A stretch of 64,000 nucleotides of DNA from Cyclina sinensis (lineage: Eukaryota; Mollusca; Bivalvia; Venerida; Veneridae). The stretch spans positions 40,348,780 through 40,412,779 of the forward strand of contig JAAONU010000001.1 in the NCBI GenBank assembly GCA_012932295.1, in the 5' to 3' direction. Position 1 is the stretch's first letter; every line of letters begins with the position of its first letter. Shown piece after piece: positions 37,768 to 49,581 of the stretch. A program made the translations under genes and the position numbers. The notes below the pieces were generated by a model. It worked only from the letters and a program-made list of their open reading frames with translations, did no database searches and was not told where the DNA came from.

Positions 37768-40700
37768 ATGGCTTCTCGGAGACAGCCTAGTGTGATCGTT
37801 GTTGGTGCTGGTATTTCCGGACTCTCTGCAGCCAGACGCTTGATAGATGCTGGATTTAAAGATGTGCTTATCCTAGAAGCCAGTAACAGGTTGTTTATTA
37901 CGTTCACATTTATTTCCAACAAAATGCCTCTTATTTATTTATTTATGTATTTATGCACCCCTAGGAAGAAGTTGAAAGTTGTAAGGTATATTGTTTTACA
38001 TATGACAGTCAGCCGGTAGACCGGTTCATTTACGATTAATAACGTAAGAACACTGACTCAGAGACTTGATGTTTGGTAGGTAAGGAGATAAATCCTCTTG
38101 TTTTTTGGCTCACAGGGCTCCACACTTTGGAAACGGTCTCTGATCAATAACTAAATAATAACGACACCTATGACCATTAAACTTTCAAGAATGGTTAACC
38201 TTAACCAGTAAATGAGCCTTATTGATTCTTGTCCATCTAACAGAAAAGTCAAGCTTGAAGTGACCCGTACTCTAAAAATGTTGCTCGATCAATAACTCAA
38301 GAGCAACTTCACCGAGGACCTTTAAACTTGGACAGTTGCCCATAATAGTTAGATTTTCATTATCTTTTTTGCGTCCACATGGTAAGCAGTCAACTTCACA
38401 AGGACCAGCAATTTGAAAAAAACTGGACCTTCAAGATCCCTTTACAGGATGGTTGGACATGGTTATATAAAGCTATTTGCGTTTGCACTCACTGTATCAA
38501 ATATCAAGTACACACAGTCTGTATTTCTTAAGTGGACTTCAGTCAATCACCCAAGAATGAGAAAATTTTGGAATTGGAAAAAAACAAACCTTTTGAGTAG
38601 ATAACTCTGCATTCAGCTATTTGATGCTAACATTGAGGCACATAAGAGGGGGGACATCAGTGTCATTCTGACAGCTATTTGTATCTTTTTTATTTCGTGT
38701 GTGCGTGTGTGTGTGTGTTGGCAAGTTATCAGTTCTTATGCCGCCAAAATTTTGTTGGGGGGATATATATTTGCCTTTGTCCGCCTGTCCCGCTGTCCGT
38801 ACGTAGACCGGTTTGTGTTGCGTGTAACTCCAATATTTTGACGCAAATTTATTGAAGATCCGCAGAGTTATGCACCCTGATTAAGAAAAAAAAACATTTT
38901 TAGACTCCTTATTGTTAAGAACAATGTTTATACGCACCTGTAATTGTATAGGATTTTTTGTGACAATACAGCGGAATGTGAGGGCATCCGTGTATCGTAT
39001 TATTATCGAATAAGCCCAAGAATCAATCAAAGCACTTTCTGACTAATTTTCGAGATATTATAGCGCCTTTTCATATATAGGAAGTGAGCAGTAGCAGTAC
39101 GCAGCAGTAAAAAAACGTGAAGTTGGCAGTAGCAGTACGAGCAGTAGCAGTAAACTAAAACGTGAAGTTGGCAGTAGCAGTACGAGCAGTAGCAGTAAAC
39201 TAAAACGTGAAGTTGGCAGTAGCAGTACGAGCAGTAGCAGTAAACTAAAACGTGAAGTTGGCAGTAGCAGTACCAGCAGTAGCAGTAAACTAAAACGTGA
39301 AGTTGGCAGTAGCAGTACCAGCAGTAGCAGTAAACTAAAACGTGAAGTTGGCAGTAGCAGTACGAGCAGTAGCAGTAAAACAAAACGTGAAGTTGGCAGT
39401 AGCAGTAACAGAAGTAGCAGTAAATAAAACATGAAGCTGGCAGTAGCAGTAACAGCAGTAGCAGTAGGAAAGTCTTAAAAGTCTTGAAAGTTTCAATGAA
39501 AATAAAACATGTTTAAACATAAACAGACCCTCCCGAGTCTATTGCGTAGTTCTGCGACTGTTTCTGACACTCTTGCAAATTTTCATGAATTTCAGTGCCA
39601 ATCCGAAAAATGTCATTTTTAAAGTCTAGGGACCCTCCTGAGTCGATTTTTCCGGTCTGCGACTGTTTCTGACACACTCGCAGACTTTCAGGAATTTTGG
39701 TGCCACTTGGGAAAATGTCATTTTTAATGTCTAGGGACCCTCCGAAGTCGATTTTACCGGTCTGCGACTGTTTCTGACACTCTCGCAGACTTCCAGGCAT
39801 TTTGGTGCCAATCGGGAAAATGTCATTTTTAATGTCTAGGGACCCTTCCTTGTCGATTTTACCGGTCTGCGACTGTTTCTGACACACTCGCCGACTGTCA
39901 GGAATATTGATGCCACTTTGGAAAATGTCATTTTTAATGTCTAGGGACCCTCCCAAGTCAATTTTATCGGTCTGCGACTGTTTCTGACACTCTCGCAGAC
40001 TTTCAGGAATTTTGGTGCCAATAGGGAAAATGTCGTTTTTAATGTCTAGGGACCCTTCCTTGTCGATTTTACCGGTCTGCGACTGTTTCTGACACTCTCG
40101 CAGACTTTCAGGAATTTTGGTGCCAATAGGGAAAATGTCATTTTAAATGTCTAGGGACCCTTCCTTGTCGATTTTACCGGTCTGCGACTGTTTCTGACAC
40201 TCTCGCAGACTTTCAGGAATTTTGGTGCCAATAGGGAAAATGTCGTATTTAAGGTCTAGCCATCCTCCCGGGTCAATTTTACCGGTCTGCAACTGTTTAC
40301 AACCCTCTCGTAGACTTTCAGAAATGTTGGTGCCAAAATTGAGAAAATGTCATTTATTATGTTAAGGGACCCTCCGGTGTCCATTGTTACGGTCTGCTAC
40401 TGTTTCTGACATTAATGCAAACTTTCAGGAATTTTGTGCCAATCTAGAAAGTCTAGCTACCATCCCGGTTCGATTGCACCGGTCTGAGACTGTTTCAAAC
40501 ACTCTCGCAGACTTTCAGAGTTTCCTACTGCTACTGTTGTTACTGCTACTGCCAACTTCACGTTTTGTTTACTGCTACTGCTCGTACTGCTACTGCCAAC
40601 TTCACGTTTTTGTTTACTGCTACTGCTCGTACTGCTACTGCCAACTTCACGTTTTAGTTTACTGCTACTGCTCGTACTGCTACTGCCAACTTCACGTTTT

Positions 40701-41239
40701 AGTTTACTGCTACTGCTGGTACTGCTACTGCCAACTTCACGTTTTAGTTTACTGCTACTGCTGGTACTGCTACTGCCAACTTCACGTTTTAGTTTACTGC
40801 TACTGCTCGTACTGCTACTGCCAACTTCACGTTTGATTCAAATTCTACTGCCAACTGCTACTTACTGCTACAGCCAACTTCCTATTAGTCGCCTTTTCTG
40901 GTAGTGCAGTATTAGTCAACAGCTTTGGACAAATGTGATTAATTTACTTTATAAAAGCAATATAAATATATCATTAAATTTTATGACTATCCTTTGGTCT
41001 GACCAGGAAAGTAAGACAGAACGAACTTGTAAACTTTATTATCATGTCCGGGAAATATTTTATATATAAAAGCAAATTAAAAAAAAAACAGCACAATAAA
41101 TACCATAATACTTGTTTACCGACGGCAGCAAAGGAAGTTGAACAAAATATATCATTAACAAAAGACAACATTTGGGAACATTTTGTATTTGATTAAAATG
41201 TGGACATTGTTGTTTGTTTATATCTTATAAGAAAACAAA

Positions 41240-41285
<46 letters not shown>

Positions 41286-43129
41286 AAACCTTTAATTCTT
41301 AATCTTACTAATGTCACATACAATGAGTATTGAGATGCAGGAATTACTTATGGTCGTGGGTTTGAACGGCGTGAGCAGACTCACATTCCAAACTAATGAC
41401 ATGTAAAGATATCAAAACACTAGGAAGCCAACAACGAAAAATTTCTATATAAGCGAATAATCTACATGAAATTAAAAGCAAACAAATAATATTTACAGAA
41501 TTGGTGGTCGGATTCACACGGTGCCATTTGGTGATGGAGACATGCCTGTTGAACTTGGAGCTAACTGGATTCACGGTCCTACCATCGCGAATTCGACCTT
41601 CCAGATAGCTGAGACAATAGGGGCACTGAGCCCTTATAGACTGATTAATAGGTATTGTATTTTTGTAATAAATCTTTAGATTTTTAATGTTTCACTTGTA
41701 TTGTTTGTATCATTCTATTATTATTTTAAAACACCTCAACCCTGTTGTTTTTTCTGATAGTGTAAGTCATGAATATTAAAACTTTCCAAAGAAACGTTTG
41801 TGTGCTTGTTTCACTGTTAAGAATTATTCATCTTCCCTATTTGATAGATTTCACTTTCGTCGACCTAAATTGTGACTCTTAGTTGAGTTATTTTTTTTTG
41901 TCAAAGAAAGATTCTTGTAGATAACTTACTGTTTCTATGATTTTGTTGACTTTTTAACGTTTCCGTAATTTTCTAGAATGAGCGCGAGATTCATGCGCGA
42001 GGACGGGAGTGAAATAGAAAGGTCAATTATCAAACACGCAATCCATTTACATGATGCAGTGGCTGATGACGTATATCGAAAACTTCCTTATGAACGAATT
42101 TACAATAATAGAATCGTTACCATCGCACCTTTGCTATATGAATGTTTAGAAACAGAACTTCAGAAACTAGACATGGATAAAGATAAACTAGAGGACATGA
42201 GGAGAGTTCTTAATGCAATAATGAATTTCAACAGATTCAATGAAGGTGATGAACTGGAAAAAATAACATGGGAAAAAGACCAGAAAAACTTATCTTTTCA
42301 ACAGGGTGGCAATGTTCATATCCCGGGAGGTTATATACAGATACTGAATCATTTGATGAAGAAGATCCCAAAGCGTTCATTGGTTTTGCAATGTGAGGTT
42401 GTCAGGGTCGACTGGGATTCTGGCGAAGATGAAAAAGTCAAAGTTGAAACGAAGGATGGGAAGAAATATGTCACTGACCATGTCATCATGACCTGTTCTG
42501 TTGGGTATCTAAGGAAGCACCATGCTTCTCTGTTCACACCGATGCTACCCAAACCCAAACTTGATGCACTGAACTCTCTCACTCTTGGACGAGTTAATAA
42601 AATATTCTTGGAATTCGATCAAGCTGTACTGGCACCGAGTTACGCGAGTATTGCATTTGCCTGGAACGATACAGACACGGGACGAGACCAAAGTAAATGG
42701 TTTAAACGTATCTTTGGTTTCGATCAGATTTTTACAAAGCAGAACACAGTTCTTGGCTGGATTGCAGGAGATAGTGCAGAGTACATGGAAAAGTTAACTG
42801 ACAAAGAAATTGCTGAAACATGTGTCCAACTTTTGCGGAAGTTTTTAAGAAATGAGAATATTCCCTACCCAAAAGCTGTTCTTGTTTCAAGATGGTGCAG
42901 TAATCCTTATGTACTAGGGTCATACTTTCATCAAACCACAAACCTGTTCCCTGGAGAGCAAACGGTATTGTCTGAGCCGCTGACATCACAGTCTGGGAAG
43001 CCAATCTTAATGTTTGCAGGGGAAGCCTTAGCAAATGCGTGTACGCACGGTGCACGTGACTCAGGTCTACATATGGCAGAGACTTTGGTAGATTTTTACA
43101 GTAAAAATAATTTGTTCTCCAAACTTTAA
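37768..43129 (+). CDS. Flavin-containing amine oxidase (polyamine oxidase-like), gene 4
   Basis: Conceptual splice: exons 37768-37889, 41499-41651 and 41977-43129, phase 2 junctions, about 475 aa. The fold is as in genes 1 and 2: [30 protein letters not shown], lysine in RVNKIFLEF, and [20 protein letters not shown]. Exon 1 (ASNR), the long repeat-filled intron 1 (3.6 kb, including the foldback element at 39073-40889) and the exon 3 start MSARFMRED group it with gene 1. The C-terminus and 3' flank group it with gene 2. It is the array member nearest the intact MPST, convergent, with 2.7 kb between stop codons. Exon 2 has ANSTFQ where the others have ENSTFR. Confidence 0.87.
38025..38550 (+). 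repeat. Degenerate tandem repeat in intron 1 of gene 4
   Basis: About five units of the same 130-140-bp family as 17160-18300 ('gatcaataactcaagagcaa', 'caacttcaccgaggacct'). Its presence in the same intron of genes 1 and 4 only shows that it inserted before those two 5' halves split. Confidence 0.65.
38735..39005 (+). repeat. Interspersed element fragment, related in inverse to 43960-44640
   Basis: The 'tatgccgccaaaattttgtt' start, 'cgctgtccgtacgtagacc', 'gtaactccaatattttgacgcaaatttattgaagatc' and 'aacattttta' all occur, inverted, in 43960-44640. Part of a common bivalve repeat type; non-coding. Confidence 0.6.
39073..40889. mobile_element. 1.8-kb foldback-type element, 9-bp target duplication
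   Basis: The left arm (39073-39468) has about eight tandem 45-bp units ('gaagttggcagtagcagtac' plus 'gagcagtagcagtaaactaaaacgt'). The right arm (about 40525-40889) has the same units in inverse. The centre (39525-40520) has about nine tandem 105-bp units of an unrelated sequence. The ends are 'atatataggaagt' and 'acttcctattagt', and CGCCTTTTC flanks both sides (39064-39072 and 40890-40898). No transposase frame. Long inverted arms built of short tandem repeats plus a 9-bp duplication is the architecture of FB (foldback) elements of Drosophila. The open frames over the arms (YCYC or LLLL repeats) arise because 45 and 105 are multiples of three. Inserted in intron 1 of gene 4. Confidence 0.85.
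41242..41281. repeat. (CA)n microsatellite
   Basis: About 19 CA units in intron 1 of gene 4. Confidence 0.9.
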
Positions 43130-43959
43130 ATATTTCTCCGTTTCGTGGGTGATTCACAGTGCTGTCAAGGTATAAAACATGTATATCCTTGGTTCTTGTG
43201 TTGGTATGCCTGCTATATTTCAGAGTGAAAAAGTAAAATATTAGGGGTTTTTTTTTAAAAAAAACTTAACAATTTTTCAGTGATATGGAACTATATGAAA
43301 ACCTCATCCACCATTTCAGAGACAGTATTAGAATCGTTAGAAAAATATAATAAAACGATAGCGTTGCTTTTTGACCGAGTTGCATCGAAAAGTTTCTGTG
43401 AAGCTATGCAGGGAAATATCACAGTAATGATTCTGAATCTTCCTTGTTCCTGGTTGACGGAAAAATCATTGCTGGTTACGCATATCTTATAGTTCCTACC
43501 CTTCAACTAAATATCACTAGTCTACCGGTTAGGGAGGAAATGGAAAAATTAAAGCAAATTACAAATGACCCCGTGAAACATGTGTATAGTCTTAATGATA
43601 TACATGTATTTTACAGTGTTTGATACACTATATGTTTAGTTATACATACTATGTATGTGGTACCTATTTATCATGTATCATGATAATAAATTAAAACTAT
43701 CGAAAGAAAAAGGCTGTTTCTGTTATAAAGAAAGCTTGTGACATTGATTAATTAAAGCCTCCTCGCACATTGATGATATTACCTACGTGACGTCGTCATA
43801 TCTGTGATTGCTCTCTGGGCGCGCCTTTAGGTACCGGATTAGTAACAGAGTTTATTATTCAACGGCTTTCCTGTTTTTGGTATGGTATACACTATCTAAT
43901 GTTGTTATTTTAATCGTAACAATCCTATGATATGATATGCTATCGTCAGAGATGTACCA
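43130..43959. other. 3' flank of gene 4
   Basis: No exon; colinear with the 3' flank of gene 2 (31862-32640). No strong AATAAA was found close to the stop. Confidence 0.5.
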
Positions 43960-44640
43960 ATAGGACACGGATGCCCCCACATTCCGCTGTATTGTCAGAA
44001 AAAATTCTGTACAATAACAGGAGCGTATAAACATTGTCCTTAACATTAAGGAGTCTAAAATGCTATTTTTTGCTTAATCAGGGACATAACTCTGTCGATC
44101 TCCAATAAATTTGCGTCAAAATACCCACGTACGTAAGTTAACATGCTGACAACTTTTCTTAGAAAGTTTCGTGGCTTTAGCAAATTTACCTTTGGAGTAA
44201 CACACGACACCAGTCTAAAAATGCTATTTTTTGCTTAATAAGGGACACAACTCAGCCGATCTCTAAAAAAATTGCGTCAAAATACCCAGGTGCGTAATTT
44301 CACATGCTGGGAACTATTCTTAGAAAATTTCATGGTTCTAGCAGTTATAAGTTTGGAGTTACACGCGACACAAACTGGTCTAAAAATGCTATTTTTTGCT
44401 TAATTAGGGGGCATAAGTCTGCCAATCTCCAATAGATTTGCGTTAAAATACCCAGGTGCGTAAGTTCACATGCCGACAACTTACTGTTTTTAGAAAGTTT
44501 CATGGCTATAGCAGTTATTTGTTTGGAGTTACACGCGACACAAACTTGTCTACGTACGGACAGCGTGACAGCCGGACAAGGGCAAATCTGCTCCCCATGA
44601 CCGCCCCCTCCCCCCAAAGTGGTGGGGCATAACAATTGTG
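43960..44640 (-). repeat. Interspersed element with three ~165-bp units
   Basis: The anchor 'aaatgctattttttgcttaa' occurs three times (about 44057, 44219, 44385). It ends in 'cgtacggacagcgtgacagccggac' and a C-rich 'ccgccccctccccccaaag'. Inverse of 38735-39005. Confidence 0.65.
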
Positions 44641-45013
44641 CAGATTAATCGAACATGAAAATGTGGTAAAATCCTTAGTTTAAATCATTGTGTATTCTGA
44701 ACATGCATCTACAAAATGTTTTTATTCCTGAACTTTTCGCCAAATTTCAAAGTCACGTACATAGTTATGCTTATAAACATATTCAATGTGCTTTTGAATA
44801 TATGTTTGTTACATAAAATGACTGACAAGCAATGTATGAAGTCTATATTTAATAAATTATCAGCACTAAATTTGCCACTCGCTTTAGCGTTTAACTTCAG
44901 AGTACATCGAATACATGAAAAGAATAAACAAGAATAAAACAGTATCAGATCATGGCCAAAAGGGTCATTTCTTGAAATTAACTATTAACTAGAGATTGTT
45001 TTTGAGAAAATCA

Positions 45014-45828
45014 TGTCTCCCCACACATGTTATTTACCACGAAGAATATAAACATCATCTAAAAGGAACTCGCTGATAATATGCATAACTACACTTGGTC
45101 ACGATCATTGCTATATAGTTTTCTAAAAATCCAGCCAACGGTTATGGAGATATGCACAATTGTATTCAAATTTGGACAAATCAAGGGCTGCAACTCTCCT
45201 TAAAACCATCCAACCAGTAAAGCCAACAATATACGTAAGTACATTTGCTAATGATCATTGCTGTGAAGTTTTATTGAAATATAACCAGTAGTTATGGAGA
45301 TATGCCTAAATGTATTTGGGCAACTTACGGGTCGTAACCACTTAAAATTACCCGACCGAAACAAGACGAAAATATGCATAACCACTTGCTTATAATCATT
45401 CCTGAGAAGTTTCCTGAAAAAATGATCAATAGCTCTGGAGATATGCCTAAATATATTCAAATTCGGACAAAAAAGGGCCACAACTCCACTAAAAAAGCAG
45501 CAAACTGGAATACAGCAATAATACATTGTACGTGTAACTACACTTGCTAACGATCATTCCTGTGAAGTTTCGTCAAAATCCGACAGGCGGTTATGGAAAT
45601 ATGCCCATATGTGAACAAATTTGGACGTCAAGGCCTATAACTCCGCTGAAAATCACTGAAACGGAAAATTTCAACGATATGCTCAACTCAGCTTGGTATC
45701 AATAAATCAGAGCAAGTTCCAACCAACAGTTATGAAGAAGAAGCGCAGACAAACTGTGAGACATACAGACAGACAGATGGAAAGTACAAAAACAATATGT
45801 CTCCCATCCCACTTCTTGTGGGGAGACA
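45014..45828. mobile_element. 0.8-kb element with TGTCTCCCCACA inverted termini
   Basis: Perfect 12-bp inverted termini, TGTCTCCCCACA at the left and TGTGGGGAGACA at the right. The interior is about five diverged units of 130-140 bp ('gatcattcctgtgaagttt', 'ggttatggagatatgc', 'caaatttggacaa'). A short extra inverted segment (atgtctccca / acttcttgtgggg) lies near the right end. No coding. It ends 30 bp from the MPST stop codon, so it may supply MPST 3' UTR and polyadenylation sequence. Confidence 0.75.
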
Positions 45829-45858
45829 AATTATAATCATTGCACACAGTAAAACACA

Positions 45859-48150
45859 TTAATTTTCTGGGCATTCTTCTCTTTGTTCCGGCCTTGACCT
45901 TTTGTACCACTCTAGCCAGGAGCCATCATAGAGACATGTGTCCTTCTTTCCACACAGGTAGGACGCCAGTACGAGGCAACATGCCGTCACACCTACAAAC
46001 AAAATTAGAAACGAATTCAGTCTTAAAACTGTGAATACTTTTTTACATTCTTACTTATATATTCTCTCAGACCAAGCTTGATCTTTTAAAGTAGTTTTAA
46101 TAAAGTATTATCTTTACGCTAATGAAAGTAAATAGAATTTCATTATTGGGTCGATATAGGGCACATGACGTACTTTTGGTCTGATTTATTTTCTATTTTT
46201 CAACAGATGAGTCGCTAGGCTAAAAAAATGGAATCGGTTTGAGCGCCCGTTTTCACCGTTCTTAACCGCAAGATCGTTGTATTTGCGAGCCTAGTCTCAA
46301 TATTTCGACTGCAAGACCGACCGATTTACAAACTGATATTACATAGATGTCGGCCTCGTCTATATAACAAAAAGCCCTGGCGCACAATTTGTTGGGCTAT
46401 TGCGAGCCAAGAAAAGAAATATGAGCAGGACTTTGGGTACAAGGGTGCCGCAGTGAACAATAACGTCTCGAAACAAATGTGTATTCTCTAACTCTTAATT
46501 AAAGCAACATATTTCTCCGATAATCATTATAAATCTAAATCATTCTAGTTTGTAGACAAGTGTTATTGTAAGGCTGCAGTACAGATATTTTTTATTAAGA
46601 CCTATCTGAAATGCATTAAAGTGCTTGAAAAAAAAATTTGAGTTTTCGTAAAAAAAACCCATAACCATGAAATGGTTAACTCGAACTGCTTCATCAAAGC
46701 TCGACCTGTAGATGTAGCAACTGCCAGGCGCGTAGCTAGCCTATAAAGAATGTGGATTCAAAATAATCTAGGGGGTCAGGGGGCATGCCCCCCCCTGAAA
46801 ATTTTGAAATAAATGGTGCAATTTGGTGCGTTTTGGGGCCTCCGGAGAGCTTTCTTGACCAACGAAAATCAATTTATTTTAGCATAAAAATGGAGATGAA
46901 TAGCTTTACTTTCGTTTATTTTTTTTTTTGTCAAAATAATGTGGATTCAGCTGCGTACTCGCGTATAGGCAGCTACGCGCCTGACTGCCTTTGTAGTAAC
47001 AATAAAACATAAACTTTTAAACGGTGAAAAAAACGTTTACTACTTTATTATTATTTTGATAATAATTAAACACTTTGCAGACTGATTACAGACACTGTTT
47101 AAATCAAAGGACTGAAAGTCATCTACATTGAATTATAATAGCATAACTGAGGTATAATTATAAGCTGGCCATATTAAATGGCCATTCTAACCACTGAAAA
47201 TTAAAATAAAAGAACAGGCGGACAACGGACAGGTCACAACAGCTTAATTACAGTACTATAAACAATGATCGACTAAACGAATGGTCCTCAGAAAAATCAA
47301 ACATGTATATTAATCACTCGTTGTATTTTGCGCATAAGTTCAAAAAAAGGGTGGTGTAGAACCTGTTTGGAAATAATTAGAAAGAATAGGTGAAATAATC
47401 CATGGTGCATATATTTTGGAATGTTCTTATACCAGCAAAATCAGTAACCAAACACATCGCGAATGAAATGTTTGTCTAGTAAATTAAACCTGAGCCACAT
47501 GACGCTGTGATGGGTTTGTTAAGATCTATTCCAGCTTCTGTAAACAGTTTCATGAGTTCTTCCGGATTTTTGACAGCCCCTCGCTCAATGACATTCCCAT
47601 CGGGGCCAGTGTATGGACCTAGTATACTTGTAAACGGTATATTACACGAGCTCGGAATGTGACCGGGTTTGACATCTGAAACGACAAGTAAATCTGAAAA
47701 GCCAGAATTCAAAATAACAAATACGAATGAGTAGATTAAACGGATGCTAGAAATTAAAATTCAAATCATACTCATTTTCATCGAATCTTTATACTTACCC
47801 ACACTTAAATTCAGCTTTCCATTGCATGATTATATAAGGGACGTAAATACAGCTTAATCGTAAATTCATGACTCAAAACGTACCATATAACACCGACAAT
47901 AAAAATGCATCTATTATATCAAGTTTATCAACAACATTTCTGTAAGAGAACTTGCAACCACCTTTCAAAGGGTCCCTACGTAGTTCATCCTACTTTTGAA
48001 AATAAAGCCGACAGTATCTGAGCATTCCAAAAAGTGACAAGTGTCGCATTCGATTCTTTATCGACCACCCGTAATGTACAATCACGATTTTTTTATTTAA
48101 ATTTACAGCCTTAAAACCTTACCAGTTTAAATTACAGTATCACTGATCAT

Positions 48151-48236
<86 letters not shown>

Positions 48237-49295
48237 TGGTGGATATAGTAGTATCCAGAGGGTGGATATATAGGTAAAAAAATGAAAATTAGCCCCCAAA
48301 ATAAAGTGTACATAAAGGTAACACTGTAAACACTCGCTCACAAAAAAAATGATGTCAAGATAAGAAGTTTTAAAGACGCATTCCCTAAAAATATAGAGCC
48401 TTCCTTTTTGTTGAAAAGTTTGTAAATGTTAATACAGAATGAATGATTACCCAATGTCAAGGTGTCGGTCAAAAATTCTAAGAACAATATGTAAGCTTTA
48501 TGCATTAATACAAGTCTATGTACAGAGAATTGTTGTTTGCTAGCCATTTATTCCAAACTAAAACTGTCTAAGTGTCTGAATGCCTGAGGGGGGGAAACTG
48601 AGCATATCTTCTTCGTTGAGATAATCAGTTGAAATATATATGGAGTATAGCATCGGTTACATGTAGGGTATGTCGCTTTTAATATAAAAGAACCTAGCCA
48701 TACTTATTTGTTTACCTTCTCTCGGCTCTGGGGCTGTTCCATGGAAACGGCCTGCAGGTCTAGCGTCCACCAGCTGGAACTTTGGGTCAGTTATATTGTT
48801 CACCACGTCTTCAAAGGATTTTACTCTACTCGCATCTAAGTTCGTTATAAATGATTTTTTCTGAGCACCTTCCTCGCCAGTTGCTATTGGATAACCTGCA
48901 TCTTTCCACGACCTTAAACCACCTCCTAGAATGGAAACACCATCGTGTCCAAACACCCGAAACGTCCACCACACACGTGGAGCTGAGAACAAAGCGAAGT
49001 CTGGATGATCATTATAAACTACTACGTGAGTTTCATTGTCGATACCGAGATTGCCAACGTATTCTGCAAACTGTGATTCAGACGGAAGCATGTGTTCATA
49101 GTTAGATTTTGTGGAACAGGCATCTATATCAAAGAACTGCGCACCAGGTATATGTCCATTTTTGTAGTTGTCGAACCCTTTTCTACCATAACTGGGCAGG
49201 AACCATGTAGCGTCTAAAACTTTCAGCTTTTCCGGAAACTTTGCAATACCTGCGGCAAGCTGTTGTGCACTTATCAATGTGTTCAATTTCAACAT
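45859..49295 (-). CDS. MPST: 3-mercaptopyruvate sulfurtransferase (tandem rhodanese)
   Basis: Conceptual splice on the minus strand: exons 49295-48716, 47675-47490 and 45992-45859 (phase 1 junctions, GT...AG), 299 aa, the usual MPST length. The N-terminal rhodanese domain has [19 protein letters not shown] and YEHMLPS. The C-terminal catalytic domain has [24 protein letters not shown], the active-site loop CGSGVTAC (Cys about residue 253, split across exons 2 and 3) and [16 protein letters not shown] marks mercaptopyruvate sulfurtransferase, whereas thiosulfate sulfurtransferase (rhodanese) has CRKG. It transfers sulfur from 3-mercaptopyruvate to thiol acceptors in cysteine catabolism and H2S production. 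No clear mitochondrial presequence, so cytosolic or dual. An in-frame TAG 21 nt before the ATG, with acceptor-like 'cctttttag', hints at a non-coding first exon. Head-to-head with SIRT7. Confidence 0.93.
46725..46983. mobile_element. 259-bp MITE in MPST intron 2, 5-bp target duplication
   Basis: Inverted termini CAGGCGCGTAGCT / AGCTACGCGCCTG, flanked by ACTGC on both sides (46720-46724 and 46984-46988). A 'gtggattca' motif occurs just inside each end, in direct orientation. As with the 11331 element, the ends start CAGG and the duplication is 5 bp, consistent with a hAT5-like group. Non-coding. Confidence 0.8.
48156..48227. repeat. (TA)n microsatellite
   Basis: About 35 TA units followed by (CA)4, in MPST intron 1. 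The YIYI frame over it is spurious. Confidence 0.95.
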
Positions 49296-49581
49296 ATTTT
49301 TGGCAGTATATAAATCCTAAAAAGGTAAAATGTTATGGTTGTCACTTTGACAGCTCAATGTTTACATTCAGCCGCATGTATAAAAAAATCGCTTACGACA
49401 TGGAATGTAACTTTGATTTTCGCACGAGTTTCAATAAAAAGCTTTAGAATCAACGATTTCATTATCCTATTATTGTTCTTAAAATAGTATTTCGGAGATT
49501 TTTGCTGCGAAAGAAATGCTGTTTTGAGTGAATAATGGTGAAAATTATTTTATTTGCTGTAAGCGTTTGTTTCCAATAAAA
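49296..49581. promoter_or_regulatory. Divergent MPST/SIRT7 promoter region
   Basis: Only 286 bp separate the two start codons, so the transcripts must start in or just beyond this stretch and a shared bidirectional promoter is likely. No TATA box is evident and the region is not CpG-rich. An upstream in-frame ATG for SIRT7 exists at 49528; 49582 is preferred for its better context. Confidence 0.55.

Noticed and set aside
39027..39520. Cys/Tyr- or Leu-rich repeat proteins (YCYC, LLLL)
   Set aside because: They are frames through the 45-bp arms of the foldback element.
39513..39956. 147-codon minus-strand frame with a 35-residue repeat
   Set aside because: It lies wholly in the 105-bp central array of the foldback element; later units break the frame.
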